The notes beneath the pieces are model-generated. The model was not told the origin of the DNA. It did no database searches and saw only the letters and a list, made by a program, of their open reading frames with translations. DNA of 64,000 nucleotides from Welwitschia mirabilis (lineage: Eukaryota; Gnetophyta; Gnetopsida; Welwitschiales). Made by a program: the position numbers and the translations under genes. Positions 9,898 through 22,000 of the stretch are shown here, in pieces. Numbering within the stretch: the first letter of the stretch is position 1; every line of letters begins with the position of its first letter. The stretch spans positions 152,454,125-152,518,124 of the forward strand of contig JBOZIK010000001.1 in the NCBI GenBank assembly GCA_051453625.1, in the 5' to 3' direction.

Positions 9898-10597
9898 TAT
9901 AACCACAGGTGCCACCAAAGCTATTGTATCCACATGAATCTGATTTTTATTCCCCCATTTTCTGAACCAAAAGTAAACACCCAAGGAAAGCTTCTAATTT
10001 CCAGAAGCTTAGAATGGATTTTACAAAAATGTTAATAAATTTTCTTTTTAACTTATTCTTTTGTGAAAAAAGTTATTTATAAGCAATGATTATCTATGTA
10101 TGTAGAGTTATAAATGGTATCATTGGGAAACCAGTAGAGATGCTAAATCTGATATTAGGTTTACAACTTTTGTCAAAATAAGCGCCTTCTAAAGATCATG
10201 GTTTTGTTTTTGTCACTCTCTGAAAGGCCCTTTATATGATCAAAACCATAATGTATTTCTAAAAGCACTCAGCCTAGCATTCTTCATTACATTCATTGCA
10301 CATTGAAATGATGTTCCAAAATTCTTTGTCAATGTAACTATAAATCATTAATGTTTTTACCAATAAAGAAGGAAGTTCCTGATCCAAGAGAGGATGTGAA
10401 CTTTCAGAATTTTGATTGCGTTTTGATTGCATGAACCTCATTTTATAGGATTAATAGGCCCTATTAAATTAGATTTATTATTTGAAAAATCATTTTTTTG
10501 GTTAAAAATTATTTTATTTTAAATTTTAAAAAATTAAGTATAACATTGTCCTAGACAATCAATGGCTATAGATGACCTCTCAACCAAAATACAACAT
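9898..10597. other. AT-rich spacer
   Basis: Nothing recognised on either strand. Confidence 0.4.
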
Positions 10598-10713
10598 CCA
10601 ATTATGATATAGAATACTTAGTTCTTATAGTTATCATACCTCTTTTCAAGGTATCATCATGACTACATATTTTTTCTAATTGGCCACAATGGCAAACATT
10701 TTTAAAATATAAT
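10598..10713. repeat. Dispersed repeat, copy 2 (first copy at 1855-1960)
   Basis: It has the same ordered matches as the copy at 1855-1960 (CCAATTATG, then TATCATCATGAC, then AATTGG and CACAATGGCAAA). Its last 53 bp are duplicated in tandem. Confidence 0.6.
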
Positions 10714-10766
10714 GACTACATATTTTTTCTAATTGGCCACAATGGCAAACATTTTTAAAATATAAC
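10661..10766. repeat. Perfect 53-bp tandem duplication
   Basis: The unit starting GACTACATATTTTTTC at 10,661 is repeated from 10,714 with no difference until the last base. Identity in an otherwise heavily mutated region implies a recent event or an assembly stutter. Confidence 0.9.
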
Positions 10767-13700
10767 ATTTTCATTAAGTTTTGTCTAGAAAATGCTCATA
10801 TTATCATCATTTGTGTGACTATGGTTTTAAGGACCCGATTTTAAATGCTAAATTACTCTCTAGTGGTTTTTTCCTCACAATCTAGAAAGCTCCAAACTAC
10901 CTAATGTCTAAGACTTTTACATGATCTACCTCTTGGTGAATGTTTGCAATGCTTATACAATGAGGAGATCAAATGTCCATTATCTTTCTGGCAATTTTTG
11001 TATGAATGTATTCGGACTCAAAATTTAGCTACATTATTTTTAATGCAGCTTTAGATATTTTGGCTTAATTTTCTAATTAATCTATAAGAAGGTTATAGGT
11101 AAAAGAATATGAAAAATCTCAATTTATCTTTGTACTTTCAATGTTTATATGAGCTTTGGAAAATGAGATGCTTCAAGCTATTTCAATATGCTAATGTAGA
11201 AATACATTTAGGAGATATCATTTTCAAATCTTTGTCTATATCTTAACTTTAACTAATGGCATAGACTCAAAACATTCTTGTGGACGATCAATAGTTGAAT
11301 CATTTGTTAGATGCTTAGATAATAACTAGAAACTCAAAATTGATTACTTTTATTCTGTATTGTTTTATCCTTGGTTTTTGTAGTTGTTGTTGGCCACTGT
11401 TTATTTTTTTGTCTTACCTCTTTTTCTTGTGTTTACTTTATGTAAAATGATTATGTTATTAAGGTAAGCTCCACAACATTTTCTTCTTACCTCATTATAA
11501 CCTTTTTGTATACATCTCTATTGCTATAATGAAATTGCTATAATGAAACATCTACCCCCTTTCTCCCAACTTAAACTTGTAATTTATAAATAATAAATAA
11601 AAATGTATAATTATACAAATTTTGTAAAAGATTTATTCATTAAGTAGGTGAAGCTAATGAATCAAACTTATGATAAATAACTTTATCACACATATCATGA
11701 TCATATAGTTATGTCCAATTCTCTACCATGACAACTCCCCATATAATTATGCCCCATTAAATATATTAATCAAAGCATAGTTGCAATCTCACTTTAAATT
11801 TAAGACACAATAGTGTTAAAAATAATTATTATCAAATATAAATTACAAAAATATCATACGAAATAAAAAATAAAATCATAAAAGATAAAATATCAAGAAT
11901 AATAAAAACCATTAAAAAGAAAAAAAGCTCTTGGTGAAAATCTTATTTAAGATGAAAACAATGGCTAGTGTATCTTTTTTAACTTTCTTCTTCTTCTTCT
12001 TCTTCATTTTTTTTTAGTTTAACGTAATAGTGCTAAGCTTACAAATTTTGTACAAATCTGGTCCTTCAAAATACTAATCTCACAAACTTGAAAACAAACT
12101 AGGTTTTTCATAATGATGATCTTGCACAGATGTGAACCAACTAGATGGTTTTAAACAATGATATCTAACATATTTTATGGGGCTAAAAGATTAGAAATAT
12201 AAAAATTAATCTATAATGGTTTGATTTTTATTGTTGTAGAATATTAATGTAAAACATTCAATCCTCTATAGGTAGTAAATATAATTTATAAATAAAATAA
12301 AAAATACAATTCTCTCTTTAATTACATCTTTGAATTTTTAAGTGTGTTAATGGTAAGTTCTTTAGTAGACTCTACTATTACTTGTGAATTGTCATTAATT
12401 TAGATTTTTGTCTTTTCTTTTCTAGAAAGTAAAGTTAAAAGAACATTTTCAAAGATTGCTTAAATTGAAATCATGATAGACATAAATAAANNNNNNNNNN
12501 TTTACAAAATAAGGCATTTATCTCGAAGTTTACACTTGATCTAGGTGTGTTTAAGGGAGTAGATAAAAGAACTTAAATGTCACAGAACATCTAAGTAATT
12601 AAGTCATAGTTATTTACATGATAAATGGGAAAATAGGGTCTAGATGAATTATTCATTTATCAGATACATGAAAATCTATTACAATTATCTTGATGAACAA
12701 TTGCCCCAAGCCGAGGTAAGAAATTTTATCATAAAATAGAAGAATCTCATAAAATAATAAAAGGTTGCAACTATAAAAATTATGATCATAATCCCTTAAA
12801 AGATAAACTTCTTTCAATAGTAAAATTACTAAAAGATCAGGTATTATAGAAATAATGTAGATCAATTTGAAGAAGATGGGCCTTATGAAAGATTAATTAG
12901 CAAAAAGAACAAGAGAGAATAAAATAAACTATGTAAATATTACATAATCTTAAGTTGGAAAAAGAGGCAAATGAAAAGTCACTAAAGAAACAAAATATTA
13001 AAAGATTTATCTTTAGAAATTAATAGATATTAATTAAAGAATTTATAAATAAATTTTATCAAGCCTTCACAAAGCATGAATAGATAGATACATGTATAGT
13101 ATAATAACATCCCTTACTAGTTAGAAGGAACGTGCATGGTATCACAATCTTTATTAGACTATTTTTTCAATGACACAATATTTGCACTAAATCCTAATTT
13201 TATGGTAAGTATAACTAGTATTTGTAATTTTAGTGGTTCTTACTATTTTGATTTTTTGACATCTGTGTAATAGTTAGTAATATAGGTTTACCTTATGAGC
13301 ATTTATATATTAGAGCTAGTTACATGCATAAAAACTAACTAGAAACATATAGAAAAGTAAGTTGTATGCATTACTAGAAATTAATCATGTATAAAGATAT
13401 CATGCATAATGTAAACTTATTATAATATTCTTGTAAATTCATTTAGAATAACTCATACTTAATAACTTGTATAGTATTAGCATCAGACCACATAATTACA
13501 TATGAAAATAGGTATTTAATCTTTAAAATTATAAAATTACATAATTTTTAATGATAGTCCATGTAAAAATATGATGCGAAAATGTCTACTATAGATATTA
13601 GATATAACCTAATATGAAAAAACTTCCTCATGTGAAATATATATGAAAACATGTATAAAATGTGTATAAAGGAAAACATAAAATATAAAATACATATGGA

Positions 13701-15837
13701 TGATGTGTATATGCATAATATAAGATAGCATCCAAACTAGGTAAATAATATAGTGAGATACTTGTAGCATTATCATTGTACTAGGGATGAACAAAAATCT
13801 ACATATAGTAGCATACATACATATGAAGAGATAAGAAAAAGAGAAAAAAAGGAAGGTATTATACCTAAGATACCAAATGATGGTGAGGAAAATATAAAGG
13901 ATTATACATACTACTATAACAAGTATTGTTGGATTTTTGCATCTCTTTTTAATCCTTCTCTCTTATTTTTACCCATTTTTTAAAAACATTTCAAATCATC
14001 TTAACCTATGACTTTTAATATTTAGGCACATGATTTAATAAGTTGTTCTCTCTAAGATAGGAATCATTAAGTAAAAGATCTAATTTCTAGGAGGACTAGG
14101 ATGGGGAATATAGTGCTAGGACTATAGAGTAGGTTATCATGAAGATTTATGGAATGAATAATGAGATGAAGTATTGTAATAAAATGAAGAAGGTACTAAT
14201 GGTCAATGTTAAGCATCTAATCAAATTGGAAGCATTTTCCTATATCTTTATTTTTTCTATTACAAATGTATGTAATTTATGTATGACCATATACTAAAGA
14301 ATTAACACTTAGTCACTCAAGTATTCTAAGAATCATGTCAATGATAATAAATAAGCATATGATGCTAGTTTTGCATATTCATCCATAATGAATTAACACA
14401 TGTAATGTAGAATAACTAGGAAGATGATATGTATGAGATTTAATGAGGTTTTATAGGTTATGATAACATGGAGATTAGGATTTATGTTATTAATGATAAA
14501 TGTAAATTATGCTAGTTAGTTTTTTCCCATGCCTTTACCTCTAGAATATGAACCATTAAAGGGTTAGATATATATTACTAGATATCATTTCAATGTTATA
14601 ATTAAAACAGTAAGAGTCACTAAAATTATACATATTGGTTACATCCATTACAAAATCATGATCCACTATAAATTCTACTCTATTGACTAACAATCTAAAA
14701 AAAATTACTTTTAGCTACATTTTCCTAGAATTATTAAACTACTTTTAATATGTTATATTTTTTTTTAAACATCCATTTGAACTAAATGGTTCCACCAATA
14801 GTCAATTGTACCCTAAATGAATTCCTCACATTTCCTTGATAAGATACATTATAAAACACAACATTTCTAAAATGATCAATGTATAGAAAAATAGTGGGAA
14901 AAGGCAAGAAGTGTGTTATGAAAATTATAGCATGTCAGAAATGTAAGGTAACACACTAGGATAAGATAATGTTATGGCATGGTGCATTAAAGGATAGTGG
15001 TTCAAGTTTTTTGGGATGATTTAATTAGGCTCTAACATGCTTAACATTAGATTCTTCTTGATTAAAATTGCAAATGAACTCTTTTTAAAAAATTTAAATT
15101 TATAGTGAGAAATCCCTAGTTAGAAAACATGCTTTTTAGGATTGTTAAGGTGGATTTTTTTAATAATATTTAAACTAACTCTTCATAAAATTTTTCATGT
15201 CTTGTTCATATTAGATGAATGGTAATTAAGGCATAAACTCCACAGTTCTTCTTTCAATATACCTAAAATAGTTAAAGTAAATTAATCACAACATAATTAT
15301 AAGTATCATTGGTTCTAATTTATAAATTATAAATATTACTAGTTTTAATTTATAAAATAAAGAACATACTGAAACAATAATTTTATACTACTTCAAATAG
15401 AAATGATAAATAATTAATGATTAAGTCTCTTACTCTTTGTTTTTTTAGGGAAGTGAATTTAGAAAACGTAATAGCTTAATATTTATTAACACATAAAACT
15501 TATAATAAGTTTTAATAATATTTATTTAGGACTCCTAGTCTATAATAATTATTTGTTTTACACCAAACCATCCATGGTTCATCACTAATATGATAAAAAT
15601 GTATTATCAAGATAGAAGAGATTGTTACTATATTTTCATCTAATAATTATGATTAAATCATAGGGATGATAGACATATGTATTCATGATGGTAAATAGAA
15701 TATGTATAATAGTTAACACTGATAAAAAAGAATGAGACTTTTTTTGTTATTCCATTGGTGTACGACATCAAATATATAAGATATTACGTCTCGTAATGTA
15801 GGTTTTTTTAATTTTTAAAAAATGGTCACCTATTTAT
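10767..15837. other. Long AT-rich interval without recognisable genes
   Basis: Both strands were scanned for conserved transposon and gene motifs without success. A short TTGCTATAATGAAA duplication lies near 11,519-11,548 and a CTT microsatellite near 11,985-12,005. Open frames here (for example 12,865-12,653 and 13,818-13,609, minus) have the Ile/Tyr/Leu composition of random AT-rich DNA. Confidence 0.45.
12491..12500. other. Assembly gap (10 N)
   Basis: Ten undetermined bases in AT-rich spacer. Confidence 0.95.
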
Positions 15838-15850
15838 TACTACAAGAAAA
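15838..15850 (+). repeat. Possible degraded CACTA transposon terminus
   Basis: TACTACAAGAAAA differs by one C-to-T change from CACTACAAGAAAA, the terminal sequence shared by many plant CACTA (En/Spm) elements. No matching inverted end, transposase or 3-bp target duplication was found, so this may be chance. Confidence 0.2.
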
Positions 15851-17489
15851 CTTATATAGACAAATGACAAAACTTCTATTATTAGCCTATCTTTATAGTA
15901 GTAGGAGGGAATTAACCCCTTTTAAAACTAAAAATCCAATAGGACTATTATCAAAGTTCAAAAATGAAAAAAATCCAACCTATCCATGAAAAAAGACAAA
16001 ATATCATAATTTTTGGAACAACGATCCTAGTATAAGATAACAAAAAATAAAGGAACTGAACACAATCATTTATAGTAAAGAAAAACATGGTAATAGTAAT
16101 ATCTTATATATTTTTTACCTAGTTCAAGAAAGAATTTCTCATTTTAGAGTCTTTACATGTCTAAGCCAGTGAGGATATCCTTTGCATTATTAATCTCTAC
16201 TATATTTATAGCTACTTTCGATGCCTTGTGTTTGTTCTTATTTGGATGTCACTTGAGAGCTAACGTTTGGTAACTCAAAATGATGTCTTTTCTCATTGCC
16301 TAGGGTTAACTCCTAGAATTTCATAGTAATCAACCCACTCTGTGAACTGAGCACTTGAATCATATTTTACTTACTCTACTTCACTTTCTTTCTTCTCATC
16401 ATAAGACTTATCTGACTACTCTTGGTTGGCTTATTCCAACTGCTCCTCTTTATGCTCCTGCTACTTTTCTCAATTTGGTTGGTCATTAGCCTATTTTCTA
16501 TTCTTATCATTACTAATGATTAAAATATCTAAATCATTTGAGGTAGCAAGCCCTTCATGTCTATTTTCTTCAACATTTATTCCTTGATGTTGGTCTCTTA
16601 ATTCTAGGTTAATTCCTTTCACTGCTATTACTCTAACTCTTTCATGCCCTCCTTTTACTAGCCTACATTGGACCCCTTATATCTTCTCAACCTTTTGAAG
16701 AAATGTTTCTTTATCTACTTTTATTATCTTTTTAACTTCTACTATGCTCACCATGTGCATTTTACTCATGTCTTATTTGGTTTGGCCCATGTCCTTTGCT
16801 ATTTCTCCTCTCAGTAACTCCTTTAGCTTATAGATGAGGGCCAAATGCTTAGTAAAAACTTTTCCTTTAAGTTTCTTAGTAAAGAATAATGACATATTAA
16901 GCCTCTTCTTCTCATGAAGAGCTACCAAAAAATTAAAATATAAGCCTTTAAGCTTTAAATGATTTTCATCCTAGATAATGAGCCAGTCTATAAATTCATT
17001 TGAAAGAGCTCAAGGCTACTTGAATTCCACTTTATGAATATGTCCTTTTACATTCTTGATGCCTCATGATTAAAAAGCAGTCTACATCTATGTGCCTATG
17101 GAAGGAGGCTAGTACTAGCTTTGCTTCCTCTCTCAGACTCATAGTTTATGCTATTAACTATAAAAGGACTTGAATTCTATGCCTATCCATGACCAATTTC
17201 TCTCTCACTATTACTTTTGAAAGTTGAAACTTAGTCTAGCTTTGAAATCAAGCAAGAAATCCCATCCCAAATGCTGTGTAAGTTTCCATAACTCTGCATT
17301 ATTCTAGTACATTTCACTTTTTGTCAATTCATAACAAGGGTGATTTTCCATCCTTTTTAGCATCTAAAAGGTTTGAATCTTTCACTTTATTATTGTGGTA
17401 GTTTCTAGTGTGTTTGGTATCTATGTTAAAAAATGTGGCTATTCCATAATCCTCAAATAAATCAGAACATCATTTCATACTAATTGTGA
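15851..17489. other. AT-rich interval, perhaps LINE-related on the minus strand
   Basis: On the minus strand, 16,850-16,390 gives charged, Lys/Glu/Gln-rich frames (for example MVSIVEVKKIIKVDKETF) that could be the variable end of a LINE ORF1 or another transposon protein. No diagnostic motif was found. Confidence 0.2.
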
Positions 17490-17550
17490 GTTAAATCATC
17501 CAAGTGACCTTTCTATTAATACATTGTGATATTGCAAATGTAATGAAATC

Positions 17551-17790
17551 TTAGAATAGGTGCTTTATCATTTTAGACCTCTCACATGTGAGGCAACACT
17601 TTAGCATATTTATCCCACTATGCCTAAGTCTATTTTCCATTAGTACTTTGTTTTTCAAGATCACACACTTTAGAACTATATATTTACATATTGAACCTTT
17701 TTTCCAAGTGTCTATCATGCCTTTATTAGTTTTATACATCTTAATGAAAATTGCTTTTGTAGAAATCCTCTTACTGTAAATTAGTCTCAT
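17551..17790 (-). pseudogene. LINE C-terminal zinc-binding (zf-RVT-like) region
   Basis: The frame GSICKYIVLKCVILKNKVLMEN, seen in short pieces, then INMLKCCLTCERSKMIKHLF resembles the end of plant LINE ORF2: 'W..i..l....K...F.WR.....L.T..NL..R.i....C..C....E...HLF..C'. KCCLTC and the final KHLF are the best-kept points. Sixty codons around it are free of stops. Confidence 0.65.
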
Positions 17791-18249
17791 ATCCTTCTTA
17801 TCAGGAAAAAGGCTTATAACTTTAGAAATGTGATTGTATCTTTTAATTTTTTTGGATTTTCCCTTGAAAAGTATTCATCATGTTCCACAAGTTTCTTAGT
17901 TTTTTTTCCATAATTCTCTCCATCTTTGTTTTTACACTTATTAGCTATAAAACTTTGTTTGAGCTCTTGACATTGATAAACTTTAATTACCAACTTTATA
18001 AATCAACCAAATTGATATTTTTTTCAATTTTTCTTCTTCCTTCATAAAGTACCTTCCAGAAGGGAAAAACCCCTTTTCATAGTTTGTACTCCTTGTATGT
18101 CCTTTTTAATAGTTTTTCCCATGGCATTCTAATAATTATCTTAATCTTAACCAAGAAAATACTATCTTTCACATCTTGAATCCCATATTCCTCACCCTTC
18201 ACTAGCTTGGATATCTCTTCCTAAGCTACTGCATGAAATTTCATCCCTT

Positions 18250-19330
18250 CTTGTCATTCTACTAGATGAAATTTCTAGTTAATTAGTTTAACATACTCTT
18301 TACTATTTCCAGTAACATCCCATAGGAAGTACTATATTTTGTTATTACTGATATAATAGCATTTGTTATATTAATTCTCCTTCTACTTAAAAGAAAGATA
18401 TCACTTCACAAGATGCATCTCCTCTCCACTTTTAATAGTAAACCTTTTCATGATAAAACATTCTTCCATTTAAACATGAGTACTTCTAAATATAAGTTCT
18501 TTTCTATTCCTCTCTTGATTTCTAAAGTTATTTCTATTCTTTGCTAGACACTAGCACATGAGTTGGAGTAATGAATTTGACTTTTCTTCTACTTGATCTT
18601 ATTTCCTAATCCTTTAGTAAATTTTTCCAAATTATTCTTGATGACCCTTATTTGCTAAATTTTTACTTTCAACAAAATAATAGAGTCATTATAAAATGGT
18701 TCACTAAAACATTTATCTCATTTATAGTTAGTTCCATTTCCCTTTCTTAGTAAATGTAATCTTGTAGTAGGACTAGTATGAATAGATAGGAGTAGAGGGA
18801 ATCTCCGTACTATAAAGCCCTCCTTAAGCTAAAGTAGCCATGTGTCTCTTAATTAATTTTTAGTGTAGACTTGACTGTCATTTTCATTTTTATAATTAAA
18901 ATAATAAATTTAGAGGGGAAATCTTTAGTTCTCAATGCATGCTCTAGGAAACTCTAGAACACTGTATCACAAGCTTTTCTGATATCTAGTTTCACAGTGT
19001 AAGTGTTATTATTCTTACTCTTAAGGAAGTGAAATATTTCATGATTAACAATTATCTAGTTTAAAATACTATAATATTCTATGAAATCCATCTAGTTTTA
19101 TCTCACAAAATTCCTTAGGTGGAGTCTAAGATATCTTGTAAACCACATTACAGACTTCTATAGGTCTTCAAAATAGCCTGTAGATCATGTTATAGACTCC
19201 TATGAATTGATAATCATTCAATTCTCTTACTGTAACCTTTATAGAAATCATAATAATATAAGTATTATTACAAGTATACAAAAAAGCTCCTCTTCTCATC
19301 ACCTAATTAAAAGAATTTGCAATTGATTAT
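18250..19330 (-). pseudogene. LINE reverse transcriptase relic
   Basis: Seen on the minus strand: VKLDIRKACDTVF (motif A, canonical lKlD..KAyD.v.W) at about 18,999-18,956; LRRALxYGDSLYSYLFIL (canonical RGLRQGDPLSPYLFIL; Gln codon now a stop) at about 18,832-18,769; VNHFIMTLLFC at about 18,705-18,672, where the FADD box should be but both Asp are gone. Downstream is a 'RRCIL.SDIFLL' stretch equivalent to 'GR.tLI.SVL..LP'. The catalytic centre is destroyed. Confidence 0.8.
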
Positions 19331-19479
19331 CATATTTATTTCTAGTATTTCTAGAAAAATTTCACTTTCCATTCATTGGCTCAAATTTCTATTAAGCTTC
19401 ATCCTTTTTAGAACCTTTTAAATTTCCTTTTGCTTCGCTTTCCCTAGGGGTACTTCCCTACCAAACTATATCTCATAGA

Positions 19480-19990
19480 ATAAAAGGACTTGTTACTTTG
19501 TACTTCATTAACAACTCTTTAAGGCTATCCATAAATGCCTTGAGGACTTTCTTGTCTTGGTAGCACTTATTATTTTAGTGAAATGTTTTAATCATGTTTA
19601 TTTATCTTTTCAAGTTAAAAATATTGAAGAAATACTTGATGTGCATATTCCTATGCTTTATCTAGTTCATATGGACTCGTCATCACTAATGTAGCTCCTC
19701 CTACTTGTTAAGATGATGTAGTTTCTAGAGCTTTGTCCACTCTTATTCATGCAAATCCACTCATTCCTCTTGATCTTGCTAGATTCTTTGAATTTCCTCC
19801 TTTAGCTTATGCTTTTCTTGATATGTTTTCCCTAAGATTTTCTCCATTCCTTAAGCCAGACCTTTACCTTTTGAAGATTCTAGTGCAAATCCTCAATCAT
19901 GTTAGTTTTATCCTTTTTTTAATTTCTTCCATAAGCTATTTTATTTTCTATTTCTATAGCCATAAATTTTCAAACATAAAGTGAAATTTC
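19480..19990 (-). pseudogene. LINE endonuclease-RT linker relic
   Basis: Minus-strand pieces KVKVWLKEWRK, then HRNMHIKYFFNIFNLKR and later LKAFMDSLKELLMKYK match the linker of plant LINE ORF2 ('LK.WN...', 'GD.NTkfFH......R.N.I', 'YF..L'). Frames shift between pieces. Confidence 0.6.
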
Positions 19991-20099
19991 CTTCCTCTAT
20001 TCTGGTCTTTAAGAAGGATGATTGACCTATGATCTAAGCACCATCTCCATTCACTTATTAATATCTAATTTTATCTTTAAATAACTCGATTAATATCAA

Positions 20100-20419
20100 A
20101 GATCTATTAATTCTTAAAAGATCCTATCTTTACCTTTTCTTATATTCAACCAGGTGAATTGAACTTAATGTATTGGGAGGTCTATAAGATCTAAGGATTT
20201 TATAAACTCCTCTAACTCTTTCATCCCTACATTTTTCCATTGACTCTTCTCTTGCTTCTTCCATTCATATAGTATTAGATTAAAATCCCCCATTATGATA
20301 CATTTCCTATTCCTGACCTTCTCTTGAATTTGTTTTCGAAGTTGATTCTTTTCCATCAAACCTTGTGACATATAATATTGACTAAAAATCAATCTTAAAC
20401 TGCCATTATTTGGTACCAT
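20100..20419 (-). pseudogene. LINE apurinic-type endonuclease fragment
   Basis: An 84-codon open stretch (20,419-20,165) contains RKCIIMGDFNLILYEW and ELEEFIKSLDLIDLPI, then VQFTWLN after a stop. This is the middle and end of the exonuclease-endonuclease-phosphatase fold of L1 LINEs (canonical 'GDFN.il...E', 'F..fi....L.DlpL.G..fTW'). The Asp and Asn of GDFN are kept. Confidence 0.82.
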
Positions 20420-20949
20420 CTATTATTTTCAATTCTAGTATAGTCCATTTTCTTCTTTATTAGCATTAAGAGCCCTTGCACTTTACCATAATTAAGTACC
20501 CATTTTATATTCCAATTTTTATTCAAGGTAATTTGGTTAATTCTTTTTTGAATCTTTATTTCTTATATGTAAGCCACTTAAAATTATGCTCACTAATGAA
20601 TTCTTCTAAAGTCCATACCTTAGAGGTATCTTTCATGTTTTTAAAATTCTAGTTTAGAGTATTCAATCATTCTTATTTTGAAGGGCTTTACTTAACATAC
20701 CTATTAGGGTTTTCTAGGATCTATTCACAATATTCTCATTTGTTTCCTTTCTCTTTCTTATCCTAATAGTGTATCTTCTCATCTTTTCGATAGTTGCTAT
20801 TTATTTTAAGCTTGTATACTTAGATTTTGACCTAGAGTTATTTGAATCACTACTAAAAAGTGGGAAAAATGTATTTCCAACCTTCTTTATTATCACTTTC
20901 TACTATTTTAGTTAGTTATATCCCTTATCCTTTCCATCATTTTCCTCTC

Positions 20950-21970
20950 TTTTACTTTGGTTTTGTTGTTAGTATTAATGCTTTCATCTTGGATCTCATC
21001 TAGCTGAAAAACTAAGCTTATTTTATTCTTTATTTAACTATTTAAAAACCCTGTTAGCCTTGTTCAATCTTATACTTACTTAAAACATGTCCATACTTTT
21101 TGTAGTTTTGGAATTGTTTTGTTTAATATATCTTTATTAAATGCCTTTTTCTATCATACTTGCCTTATATTTTCTCCCTATTTAATGGGAGTATGTCTTT
21201 ATACTTCACCTTTACCTTGTTAATTCCAAAACCATGAAAAATTTTAAAAATCCTTAAGCTCTAAGTTAGTTTAAGATTAATTCATGCATAAATTCTAATG
21301 AGAACTAGTCTCAACCCACTAATCATTACTAGATCTAATTTTATCACCTCTTCAAACTTTGCAACTAAATTCTAAATAAATTTCTAATTTCATAATGTCA
21401 AACTCACTTCCCTTATTTTTACCCAAATCAGTAGCCTTTAAAAGATCTTATCAAAATCATCCCCAATATGTCACCGTGTTAAAGCTAGTTCACACACTGG
21501 TCACCTTATCATATGACTATGTTTAAGTCCTCCTTAAACTTGAACTTAAACAATTCTAAACCTTCCATGAGGATGATCATTTGAATAACACCTATTATAG
21601 TCTACTTAATTACTATCCATTTTCTAATAGCCTATGTATTTAGCCAAATGCTCTACTATGCTAAACTTGAAATACTTGTCTATCATTAAAGAATGCTTTA
21701 GAGGATCTATACTCTTAAAGGTATCATTCTCTTTAAAACATTATATTACAGGGAATTTCATGGGCTTATCTTAAGTAGTTATCCTATTCAACTACTTTTA
21801 AGTTTCTGGATAGCACACAGAACCACCTTAAATAATGCTGCACTTCTTTTGCTCTATAAAATACTAACCTACATATACTTCTACTAAGGTTTCTACCCCT
21901 GCTATCACCTCGACAATGACTATGCCCCCTGCTTCTTCCACTAGTACCACGATCACTATCTAGCTTCACT
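20950..21970 (-). pseudogene. Probable LINE ORF1 (nucleic-acid-binding) relic
   Basis: Minus-strand sequence contains KVKYKDILPLN and about 40 codons later FQNYKKYGHVLSKYKI. The latter aligns with a CCHC knuckle (CxxCxxxGHxxxxC) if three Cys codons became Tyr by G-to-A change. Upstream lies IVEHLAKYIGY, like 'l..iA..iG' of ORF1 proteins. The Arg/Ser-rich frame at 21,969-21,784 (GRSRGHSHCRGDSRGRN) may be an upstream basic region or chance. Confidence 0.4.
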
Positions 21971-22000
21971 CTGAGAACCTAGCTCATTTTATTTTCCTCC

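Larger units (their letters stand above)
17490..22000 (-). mobile_element. Decayed L1-type LINE retrotransposon
   Basis: Read on the minus strand, the order is ORF1-like sequence (about 21,970-20,950), endonuclease (20,419-20,100), endonuclease-RT linker (19,990-19,480), reverse transcriptase (19,330-18,250) and a C-terminal Cys/His domain (17,790-17,551). This is the order of plant L1 LINEs. There are no LTRs. Stops and frameshifts are frequent and most fit C-to-T or G-to-A change. The 3' poly(A) end was not located. Confidence 0.85.

Noticed and set aside
15838-15850. Full CACTA transposon starting at the CACTA-like terminus
   Set aside because: No second terminus, subterminal repeats or transposase; only the 13-base match was kept, at low confidence.
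19733-19984. Plus-strand 83-codon frame
   Set aside because: Antisense shadow of the LINE linker on the minus strand.
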